A DNA stretch of 64,000 nucleotides from Pythium myriotylum (Eukaryota > Oomycota > Peronosporomycetes > Pythiales > Pythiaceae): contig JALJCQ010000025.1 of assembly GCA_023091665.1 (NCBI GenBank), positions 310,001 through 374,000 of the forward strand. Reading direction: 5' to 3'. Positions 42,672 through 51,726 of this stretch are shown here, piece by piece. Under the pieces are notes generated by a model. That model was not told the origin of the DNA. It saw nothing but the letters and a program-made list of their open reading frames with translations, and searched no databases. Position numbers and translations under genes: made by a program. Numbering within the stretch: the stretch's first letter is position 1; every line of letters starts with the position of its first letter.

Positions 42672-43450
42672 CCGCGCCTTACAGTAGGTCGCTCTGGCGG
42701 AGGACATCGTAGCATGCCGAGGCCAGATAACAAATCGATATTGCGCGCGGAGCGACGATCTTGTCTCAGGTTTCTCCAAGGTGTGCCAATGAGAGTTATG
42801 TTATCCACCGCAGTCGAAAGGTTCCAGTTGCGCAGATAGATAGTGGAGCAGCGGTGTTCAATCGAAAGCAATCGGTTATGAGTTTTGTGTCGAGGACTCA
42901 CATGACGAATTGAACAAACTTCACTCGGATCATCATCATACTGTACTGTATGACCTTCGGTGTATCCATCCGCATCCGTGTTGACCTCGTTGAGGGTCAT
43001 CCTAGTAGTACATAGACAGTGCACATGGACTTCCTCAATGAGCCCACGATGAATTTCTTCACTTGACGCATTCACCACCGCTTGTGGCTTTCTGTCAGTG
43101 TCAGTACTCGCGGCGTGGTTATTTTTTTACATGTCTGCGTACTAGTTCCATCATGTCGATACCCCCTGATGTGGCTACAGTACCCCATCATTGGGCTGCT
43201 AGAGGAATCACCATTTCACGCGCGCGAGAGTCGCACTCGAGGAGATTGCGGCGGTCTAGCGCGTTGTCGTTGTGAGGTTGTTGTAAAATCAATGCACTGC
43301 TGTTGATAGAGCGAGGCGTCCCGAGGAAACCCAGGAAAACTAGTTGCGATAACTGAGGTGGCACCACAATCGTGCTTCTTTTCGGGGGACCACCGATCCT
43401 CGGGCTTTGGCTCATTCATCTCGCTCCGCCAGATGAGATGCTGTCACGAA
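42330..43450. repeat. Dispersed non-coding repeat B, copy 2
   Basis: Counterpart of 20690-21390 in direct orientation. It is longer because it contains about 450 bp of other DNA, including the poly-G run. Confidence 0.65.
42634..42670 (+). repeat. 37-nt poly-G run
   Basis: An uninterrupted G homopolymer inside repeat B. The true length is uncertain because sequencing handles such runs poorly. Confidence 0.85.
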
Positions 43451-44241
43451 ATCAAACTCCTGTGTACCTCCATTTCAAGCGGAGCAGCCACTCTGGTCTG
43501 TGACCTCGCACAAACCCATGCAGAATCGCTCGTACGTGTCCAAGAAGAGCGAGCACACGATAGACGTGTGGTGTGGGGACTCATAGCATCATAACCTCGT
43601 CCTCGACACGCAAATGAGTGCAATGAGGCGAAATGGGACTCGTTGACTTCCTGGAGTCTCCTAAACTTTTCATTGGATATTATATGAGTCATGGACAAGT
43701 AACGGCCAATGAAAAAGGCTCTCTCTAAAACAAATGGCTTCAACCGGTATACCGGTAGATACCGGTACTTCGACTGAGTTCCGTTCGTGTCTCCAAAGGC
43801 GTCTTTTTATGGCCATTTCCAACGTAACTGACCATCATTCCTCGTTCAAAGCAAGAATGATGGTCTCTGGGACCCGTCGTTGTCGCAGGTCCGGAAATTC
43901 TCCCCTCGGAGACAGCGCTCTATTCCGACCCGACACCGTTGGACTCTCCCAGCCACATCCAGATTCTTTTGTATACATACCCCGTTAAAGTCGATAATGC
44001 TGTATTTAGTTTACATGACCCTTTATACCTCTATAAAGCATACCTCCTCATAGTCGCTACCGTTGCAGTCTCCATCGGGCCTCTGTTATGGAGCTCCTCA
44101 AGAGCTCTCCATCCTCCCTCGCCTCTATCTTCCATCGGCAGAGAGAGGCTTGCTCCGTGGGCCGCATCGGTGGTCGCCCACTCGCCGTCTCGCCGCTTCT
44201 ACGCCTCGCCGATCGCGCTTCTACTCGCTCCCGCCAGACGA
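43451..44241. other. Intergenic upstream of the coiled-coil gene
   Basis: No gene seen. Three accggta units repeat at about 43744-43770, and there is a TATA-like ctataaag at 44031. The downstream reading frame is open back to 43939, but that part has the composition of non-coding DNA. Confidence 0.5.
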
Positions 44242-45159
44242 ATGGACCGCGCAACGCCGAACCAGACGTGGGAGGCCTCGGCGCCCGTGGACGACACGGC
44301 CACGCGCGACGACCACGCCGCTGCGCTCCCGAGCCCGACGCCCACGCCGCCGGGCTCGCCGCCGGCCACTCGCGAAGCGGCGCGCTCGAGCGGCAGCTAC
44401 GAGAACTTGAACGCGTCGGTGGATTCGATGTGGGAGGCGCGCCGCAAGCGCGAAGAGGCCGACCGCATCGCCGAGCAAAAGCTCATCGACGCGGTCTGCG
44501 CGGCCTCGCTGCTCGAGTACAACGAGAAGAACCGCGCGCTCGAGGCCTACGAGAGCGAGCTCTCGCTCAAGGCCAAAGAGCGCGACGCCGAGCTCGAGCG
44601 ACTGCGCAAGCGCCGCGAAGAGGCCGAGAAGAAGAAGCACGACGCCATGCAAAAAGTCATCGAGGCCAAGACGCGCGCCGCGCAGCTGAGCCAGAAAGTC
44701 AAGGACGCCGCCAAGAACTACGAGCAGGTCGCGGCCGTGCGCGTCGAGAGAGAGCTCGAGCGCGAGGAGCACGAGAAGCAGCTCGAGAAAGAACGCTCGC
44801 TGCGCGAAGTGCAGCAGCGCAAGGAAGACGCCGTGCGCCGCCGCGAAGAGGCCGAGCGCAAGGCCCAGGAGGCCCGTGACCGCGCCGAGGCCATGCGCCG
44901 CAAGGCGCTCGAGGCCGCGCAGGTCGTGCGCCAAAAGTCGCGTCAGCAGATCGAGCACGAGCTCACGGTCGAGGAAGAAGCGCGGCAGCGCAACGCCGAG
45001 ATGACGCTGCAGTCGCTCGAGCAGGAAAAGGCCGCGGCGCGCGAGCGGAAAGAAGCGGCGGCGCGCAAGGCCATGGAGGCCCAGCGCCGCGCCGAAGAGC
45101 TGCGCATCAAGGCCGAGCAGGCGCGAAGTGCCATGCGAGCTGCGCCGGCGTACTCCTAA
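44242..45159 (+). CDS. Coiled-coil protein
   Basis: 305 aa from the ATG at 44242. The first 60 or so residues are Pro/Ala/Thr-rich and disordered. Residues from about 65 to the end are an almost continuous charged helix with heptad character, rich in Glu, Arg, Lys and Ala (for example R-K-R-E-E-A-D-R and A-R-E-R-K-E-A-A-A-R-K). The frame is open to an earlier ATG at 43939, but the extra N-terminus is not protein-like. No family is recognised; it is likely a cytoskeletal or scaffold component. The long antisense ORF in this interval is a composition artefact. Confidence 0.75.
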   Translation: MDRATPNQTWEASAPVDDTATRDDHAAALPSPTPTPPGSPPATREAARSSGSYENLNASVDSMWEARRKREEADRIAEQKLIDAVCAASLLEYNEKNRALEAYESELSLKAKERDAELERLRKRREEAEKKKHDAMQKVIEAKTRAAQLSQKVKDAAKNYEQVAAVRVERELEREEHEKQLEKERSLREVQQRKEDAVRRREEAERKAQEARDRAEAMRRKALEAAQVVRQKSRQQIEHELTVEEEARQRNAEMTLQSLEQEKAAARERKEAAARKAMEAQRRAEELRIKAEQARSAMRAAPAYS

Positions 45160-45364
45160 TAGCCATTGATCGCATGGTGACCATGGGGAAGAAAGATGGA
45201 GAACCCAGGGAAGGACCGAGAGCACGATGAGGATTGTTTAAATAGGATTATATATATGTGAACTTCTATGAGACGTCGAGGATGATGCATGTAAATATGC
45301 CGAGGGCGAACAGCGAGGAGAAATAATTAAGAGACAGCTTCAGTAGTCGTCGTACGGGGGGCAT

Positions 45365-46857
45365 TCAGAGACTGGTCGAGACGAGATGCTCCAGCTCCTT
45401 CTCAAGACACGAGAGATGGGTGGGCAGGTGGTCGTGGGGCTCCTCCGTGATCTTGCTCATCACCTCAGGCAGGCAAACTTCCGTCGCGTCACCTTCGCCT
45501 TCATTTTCGCTGTCGAAACTGCCGCTCGTGCTCGCGGTCGCGTCGGTGCTTTCGTCGCTGAGCCCAGAGAGCGAACGGATCTTGGAAGCACGCGGCGACG
45601 GAGGAGGCGAGACCTGCTGCAACGCGTCGGGGCTGCCACGCTTGATCCACGCGTAGTCGAGAATGTCCTCGACCGTCGGTCGCATGTGTGGGTCGTGGAT
45701 GAGCACCGTCTTGAGCAGCCCTCGGACTTCGTTCGAGAGGTAGCTCGGGTACGCGATGCGGTTGCGGTGGACGTCGTACCGGAGCTTCGCAAAGTTCGAG
45801 TCGTCAAAAGGAGCACAGCCCGTGAGCAGAGCGAAGATCAAGATGCCGACGCTCCAGACGTCGGCGGGGCCGCCGTGGAAGCCGTGCTCTCGAGCCGACG
45901 CGTTCAGGAAGAGCACTTCGGGGCTGCAGTAGAGCGGCGTGCCGCAAATGGTGCGGAGCGTCTCGCCCGGGGCAACGTACTCCGAGAGCCCAAAGTCGAT
46001 CAGCTTGACCTGGAAGTCCTTGGTGATCAGCACACTGCAATGTCCAAACAACCAAAATCCGTCAGTTTTTCCACATCTTTCATGAGAGAGCGAGAAGAGC
46101 AGGCCACGCACTTTTCCAGCTTGAGGTCGCGGTGGTAGATGCGTCGCTCGTGGCAGTACTGCAGCGCCTGGAGGAGCTGGAAAAAGATCTTGCAGGCGTC
46201 GTCCTCGTTCATCTTGCCCTGCGTGAGCAAGTGCTCGAGCAGGTCGCCGCCGTCGACGAGCTCGTGGACGATGCAGATCCGGTGCGAGGTCTCGTAGGCG
46301 CCGAGGTACTTGATAATGTTGGGGTGGTCGAGCGACTTGGAGATCTCGAGCTCCGAGAGGATCTTCTGCAGGCGTCTCCGCACGCGGTGGACGGCCTTCT
46401 CCTTGATAAACTCTCCGTCGGCGACCATGGAGCGCCGCACTTCGATCATCGAGGCCTTGTCAAAGACCTTGACCGCGACTTGGCGGCCCGTGGCGTTCTC
46501 CATCGCGCAGTACACTTTCGAGGTCGCGCCGCTGCCCAGCAGACGCCCGAATGTGAATTTTCTCAGCAGCTCTTCCTCCGAGATCATGTCGCCCATGGCG
46601 CGCCGCAGCTGGTCGTTGATCGACGGCTTGTGCGTCGCGAGGCGAGCGGCGGGCGACGGCGCCGGCGTCGTGGCGGCCTCGGAGCAGCTGTGCGTGGCGC
46701 TGTCGTCGTCGCTGGCGCTCTTGCTCTCGCGGCCCATGGCCTTGGGCGAGTAGCAGCTGAGGCTGAGCCGGCGCTGCTCGATGTGGAAGGGCAGGAGGTC
46801 GGGCTCGAGCGCGTAGATCGTGCCGCAGCCCGTGCGTTGGTGGAGGGCCGAAAGCAT
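45365..46857 (-). CDS. Serine/threonine protein kinase, CAMK-like
   Basis: Two exons on the minus strand, 46857-46112 and 46034-45365 (1416 nt, 471 aa). Splicing restores H-R-D-L-K-L-E-N-V-L-I across the junction. The kinase domain (about 101-375) has L-L-G-S-G-A-T-S-K-V-Y, V-A-V-K, the H-R-D, D-F-G-L-S, C-G-T-P-L-Y-C-S-P-E and D-V-W-S-V-G-I. All catalytic residues are present. The C-G-T-P activation segment and P-F-D-D insert place it near the CAMK/SNF1 group. The N-terminus and the C-terminal 95 residues (Ser/Glu-rich) are low complexity. A longer start at 46941 is possible. Confidence 0.88.
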
Positions 46858-48172
46858 GATGGATGAATGGAGGGATGGAGAGATGGAGATCGCGATCTGC
46901 TGGACGGCTCCGGACGCCGGACGCGTTCTCTGGATTCCCACGCGGTGGGGTCCGGGGAAATCCGGGAAATGAGAACGACGCGCCGCGCGTCAGTGCGGAT
47001 AGACCTCTGGACGGCGCTGTCAGTGGTGGCGGATGGGCGCGTGATCGCGTTTCCTCACACGAGCCGGCGACGTCTAAACGGGCCGCCGATACCGAAACCA
47101 AGAGAAAGAAAATGAAAAAAAAACGAGGTGGCGTCTGCGGCCGCCGAAAATAACCTATACCCCGAGCCCTAATTGCAGCTTGCAGTCAGGCAGCAGGTCG
47201 TCGTTATGTCTGGCGTCAGGTTGTGGTTCGATGGTTTCGGAGAATCAGCCAATCCGCGAGCGGCATCGGTTGACAAGTCGCGCGTTACAGCCATGGTTCT
47301 TGTTCTAACGCATAAATATCCTCTGCTAAAGCATATCTGAGTCCATCAGCTCTCCAGCGCGAGTGACATCTTGAGATGGAGGCGGGTGATGCATGTCGCG
47401 AATGGGTGGAGACGAGCGAGCATGGAGACCGGGAGACCGGGCCGACGTGGCGCGTCGTGCGCCGTCGAGTCCACGCGGCTCTTCTCCTTCCCTCGCGAAT
47501 GGAATTTTACGTCGGGGGGGGGTTTCTTTCGCCTGCCCTCGCGTAGGCACGGTTCGCTCGATTTGCCCAAAGGTCAGTTTGCCATGTGGGACGTTGTCAC
47601 AACTGGAAGCGAGAAAAAAAGAATCCGACTTGAAGTTTGTATGGTCCGCCGTCCTCGTCCCAGCGACCCCAACTGATTGAAGCCCCGACTCTCGGCAACT
47701 GCCTCTCCTCACGAGTGGTGGCAGCCATCATGTGCGGGAGGCTCTGCGGAAGGTAGCCGAACGATTGTGGTGGGATCGAACCACGACCCATCGGCCGGGC
47801 TCTGCTGCGCGTTGGGCCGTAGAATCAGGTCGCGAGATGTGAGACCGTGTTGCGAGCGGAGACCGTGTCGCTTCAGACGGTCGCAAGCGGGAGGAGACGC
47901 TGGGGGATGACGAGAGGGGACCCTCGCTGGCGTGCGAAAACGGCACGTGTCAAGTGGCTCTTCGAGACCAGTGAACTGTAATCAGACCCCGTTGGACCTG
48001 GTGAAAAGGCTGGTCAAGTCTGTAATACCAGGTAATCGGGATTTGCCAGGATGTGTATTTTACGACAAATGGGTCCAGTGCAAGTGTATCCGAAAACGTC
48101 GAAGCTGTGAAGGCCTCTGGAAACGAAGACTGTCTTCGAAGCGCTCAACTTCTGGCTGTTGTTCTCGAATGT
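46858..48172. other. Intergenic, 1.3 kb, no gene seen
   Basis: It contains a nine-G run near 47513-47521 and no convincing ORF. A GGTTCGATCC box occurs on the minus strand near 47770-47780 but no tRNA fold could be drawn around it. Confidence 0.5.
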
Positions 48173-50776
48173 TCAATTGTCTTCAATGAAATGCTCAAGG
48201 GATCCAGTATCCAATTGAGTCGTCGGCTTGATTGACGGGCGACAGAATCGAAGGATTCGATCAATTACAATCTCGGGAAGACCAAACTTGCTCGCCAATT
48301 CATCGGTCGATGTTGTCGACCACACTGGCTCAGGCGGGACCTCCGCGGTCGAAAGCATCGACGCGTCTGGCCTCATGAGGTAGAAACAAACCAGCTTCAA
48401 CACTCCGCTCTTGTTTTCATCCTCCAGTTGAACTTCCTCGAAGTGAGTTCGGTACACGTTTGGCCAAACGCAGCTTCCTCTTTCGTGGATTTGAACGCTT
48501 CCGCAATTTTGTGGCCTCCTTTCGAGTGAGCTGGTGGGGAAATCGAAGCCGGAAAATGCCTTGTAGCTCAAACTGTCTGGTGCTAGATGTATGAAGCGGG
48601 ATGGGTCACAGCTTACAACGCACTGGAATGCGAGGAAGGCTTGGCGAACGTTCTCCATGCCATAACAAACGAGCCCAACCGCAGCAATGTTACCATCGTC
48701 GGATATCGAGCTGTCCCATTCATGGACGTGACCGCTATTCGAGATCTCAATCTCCTCTATGCGTATGAGAACTTTTTGTCGACTCCCGCGAAGACTCCAA
48801 AGTTGTGGTGACGAGTACAACGAAGGAACGTACTCTCCAGGCTGTGGTCGTGGAGAAAGACACCCCAAAACGTACGGCTGGACTGGGAAAGGAGTTGTGA
48901 GCCACGGGGGTGGATAAGTAACGGCGCACTGTGTTAGGGCCCACATGGCTCGGTCGAACGAAGGTATTAGCGACGTCAAGATTCGCTCGAGTTGCTGGTA
49001 AAGCTCTTGGCAAGTGTTGGGGTGGAGATTCGTGATGTACGAGGCAAATCGAACCTTTCCATCTGAGTTCACCATGAGTTCACTCGGCAGCCATGGTGAG
49101 CCGGTGGGCAGCTCGGTTGGAATACCGTCCTGAAATGCGATTTCGCTCATCTGCCCGTAAGGATCGAGCCAAGCCAGAGGTCCTGACGTGAAACACGGGA
49201 TTCGATAGACCTTGTCAAGAGTGATCATAGGCCTCATGGTGTTGACAAAACAACAAGTCTTGCCAGAGCGAACTGGAAACCAATCTTGACCAGGAATCGC
49301 CTTGTTCTCCAGTCGTGTGAGAACATTCCGTAGCTGGTCAGCGCCGATATCGTCTTGTATGAACACCGCGTCCACCACGGAGGCTCTTACTGCATCGTGG
49401 CGGTCCTGCTCTTCCCTGGCTTGCTCTTCTTCACTCCAGTACTCTAGCATCGTGAGGGCATACTGCTCGCATGCTTGGATATATCGGCGTATTTCCTCTG
49501 ACTTCGTCAACAGAGCTTGAAGCTGGTGCTGGCGATGTTCGTTGACATGTAGGATTTCCGCGACCGCTTCGGCGATTTCGTGCTCTCCTGTGACGTTCTC
49601 AAGACGTCCGACTAGAACCGGAGATAAACTAACTGACACAGCCTTGACTGAATCGTATATCGACTGTCGGTTGACCATTGACGTCCACTCCTTAGGGTCC
49701 GTCTCATCCAGCAGCTTCAAGAAATGAGCTTGCGCGCAATAAAATCCCACGAATGCGAACGGATCCAGTTCATCCATGAGGTCCTTTTCTTCCTCACCGT
49801 CGGAGACTGGGCTCGGCATTTTATGCTGGCCACGAGGGAATACTTGACCGCGGTCGATCCAGTTTAACGACGCAGGCACATTCTCCAATTGGCCAACTCC
49901 GACTGCAACTCGGAGTAGATCCTGGAGCATCACTCGGAACCAATGATGATGTTCTGGGTACCACGACTGGATTGTCTCCTGAAGAGTCAGCTGCAGCCAG
50001 CTCGTCGTATGCGGTTGGATCCACTGAGCGAGGCGGTTCGCCCGCGGGGTCTCTTGAAACCTCTTCCACCACTGACGGTCCCTCTCCACGACTCGACCCA
50101 CGACTTCGCGGATGCGTAACTCCATGAGTGTCAGAAGCGAAATTGTCCGACGAGCAGTCAGCGACGGCGCCCAGTGCATCGGAGCGTTCCGATCTTCAAG
50201 GCGGAGCTCCTCGAACGACCGGTCGGCGAACGCGTCCACGGCCGTGATCGAGGTCAGGAATCGCCATGGGAAGCCCACCTCTGCGCACGCTAGCTTCTTT
50301 CCGTTTCTATTTGCTCCGTGGGTTCCTCTCGGTCGAGCAGGCGATGGCCGGGGACTCGAGTCGGGTGTGTAGATCAACGCAGCCGTTGCCGGGTCACAGT
50401 GCAGATATCGAAGCTCCTCAAGAGAGACGCTCGTAAAACCTGGCTTGGCTGTGATGCAGTGGAGCAGCCGCCCGTAGTCGGTAGGGTCTACACACACGGT
50501 CGGTTGGGCTAAGCCTCGCAGCGCGAGACGCTCGAGTTCGTGCTCTGATCGTGGGAATCCTCGCTCCCGCTGCTCGTAACGTAGCTCCTCAAGCGACAAT
50601 CCGGCATAGTCGGGCATGGCTGTGATCGCTATGAGCGTCTTTTTCGATCCCTCGGGGTCTCGAACCGCGTAGTACGCTGGGAAGAGCTGCATCTCCCGGT
50701 GGATTTCGTCATTGTCTTTCTTCATCAACCCAATTGGAATTGGGGGGGACAGGGTTTCACCTAAATACGGTTTCAA
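48173..50776 (-). CDS. DUF4246-family protein with three N-terminal Nup98-like repeat motifs
   Basis: 867 aa, single exon. Residues 51-73, 108-130 and 177-199 repeat the pattern I-T-A-x-x-x-[FY]-x-x-x-S-x-E-E-L-R, known from GLFG nucleoporins of the Nup98 type. From about 210 the protein follows DUF4246: a Q-W-W-K-R-F segment, S-Y-I-T-N-L-H-P, an I-P-S-F-D-R helix, L-R-G-S-R-Q-K-V-L-I-R-I, C-Y-G-M-E-N-V, W-P-N-V-Y and a final F-Y-L-M-R-P. DUF4246 is predicted to have a double-stranded beta-helix oxygenase fold, but the usual W-H-V-E-G metal motif reads differently here (H-E-W-D-S-S-I), so activity is doubtful. A start at 50725 is also possible. Two relatives lie 4-8 kb away. Confidence 0.75.
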   Translation of the reverse strand: MKPYLGETLSPPIPIGLMKKDNDEIHREMQLFPAYYAVRDPEGSKKTLIAITAMPDYAGLSLEELRYEQRERGFPRSEHELERLALRGLAQPTVCVDPTDYGRLLHCITAKPGFTSVSLEELRYLHCDPATAALIYTPDSSPRPSPARPRGTHGANRNGKKLACAEVGFPWRFLTSITAVDAFADRSFEELRLEDRNAPMHWAPSLTARRTISLLTLMELRIREVVGRVVERDRQWWKRFQETPRANRLAQWIQPHTTSWLQLTLQETIQSWYPEHHHWFRVMLQDLLRVAVGVGQLENVPASLNWIDRGQVFPRGQHKMPSPVSDGEEEKDLMDELDPFAFVGFYCAQAHFLKLLDETDPKEWTSMVNRQSIYDSVKAVSVSLSPVLVGRLENVTGEHEIAEAVAEILHVNEHRQHQLQALLTKSEEIRRYIQACEQYALTMLEYWSEEEQAREEQDRHDAVRASVVDAVFIQDDIGADQLRNVLTRLENKAIPGQDWFPVRSGKTCCFVNTMRPMITLDKVYRIPCFTSGPLAWLDPYGQMSEIAFQDGIPTELPTGSPWLPSELMVNSDGKVRFASYITNLHPNTCQELYQQLERILTSLIPSFDRAMWALTQCAVTYPPPWLTTPFPVQPYVLGCLSPRPQPGEYVPSLYSSPQLWSLRGSRQKVLIRIEEIEISNSGHVHEWDSSISDDGNIAAVGLVCYGMENVRQAFLAFQCVVSCDPSRFIHLAPDSLSYKAFSGFDFPTSSLERRPQNCGSVQIHERGSCVWPNVYRTHFEEVQLEDENKSGVLKLVCFYLMRPDASMLSTAEVPPEPVWSTTSTDELASKFGLPEIVIDRILRFCRPSIKPTTQLDTGSLEHFIEDN

Positions 50777-51726
50777 TATTGCTAATTTAGATAGTATAGT
50801 ATGTTATATATTAGAAATAGACATGTTGAAGTGTCATGCCCGATCGCGTTGCTCTTGTGGCTAGGAGAGAGCACATGAACGCACCGATCCAACAAAAGCC
50901 TAGCGAAGCATACATGCGAAGGTTTTAGCGAGTCAATTGGTTGTTTGTATGCGTCATTTTGAAGTCACATGGCGTTAACGTGCGATAAACTCTGTGTTCT
51001 CGCAAAATTAAACGCAGACTTCATCACGAGAACAAAACGGGTGACTTTGTCGCAGCTTACGCCAATGTAGCCATTTTTTTATCGACTCAATTACGAGACC
51101 ACTAGCTCCTCCAAATCCGCCAGCAAGGGCTTGCCATCTCGCCCACGAAGCCATGGAGCGCGATTAAGGTGAGAATGAAGCCCTTTCGGGCTGGCGATCT
51201 TGAGCCAGCCACGTACTGCAAAGCTGCCTGGCAAACGCAGAAGCCATCATCACCATTAACAGAGCTCGCAGCAGTCAACTTCGACACCCATAGAATAGAC
51301 ACACATGGACAAACCTAAGGTTGTCGGAGCGTCATCCGTGGTCGCATCAATCCATGCTCTCCAGTCCATTCACCGCCATTCAGCAACTATCCTCACCTCC
51401 CTACTCGCGGCATCTTCCTCTGAACTGGCTAGCTACGCTTTACGTTCAGCGACCGCCGAATTCAACTTCCTCCTCGTAATGGGGTGCAAAATGATGAGGT
51501 GAGACCATGGCCATCTCCTGTAAGCTTCCACTTCAATATACGTCTACATCCGTAATTTCCTTAATCGATCCATCTACAATCGCAACCTCAACCCTGAGAA
51601 ACCACCGGTTTTCTTACCGGTTCCTTCTGGCTTTTGCTCTCTCTTGGAAGTTGGGGCACCGCAGTCGAGAACCCCCAGCCAACGTGGAAGCAAGCGCCCC
51701 TCTCGACCTCTCTCTTCCGGGCGCCC
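50777..51726. other. Intergenic, no gene seen
   Basis: AT-rich near 50780-50960, with short random ORFs after it. It presumably holds the promoters of the two divergent flanking genes. Confidence 0.5.

Noticed and set aside
43939..44241. N-terminal extension of the coiled-coil protein with a hydrophobic stretch
   Set aside because: Composition resembles translated non-coding DNA, and a TATA-like site lies within it.
44221..45225. 334-codon antisense ORF opposite the coiled-coil gene
   Set aside because: Leu/Arg/Ala-rich mirror of a Glu/Arg/Ala-rich sense protein; typical shadow in high-GC coding DNA.
46132..46866. 244-codon ORF opposite the CAMK-like kinase
   Set aside because: Shadow of the kinase exon; no domain.
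47765..47800. tRNA-like B box (GGTTCGATCC on the minus strand)
   Set aside because: No matching A box, acceptor stem or anticodon arm could be drawn.
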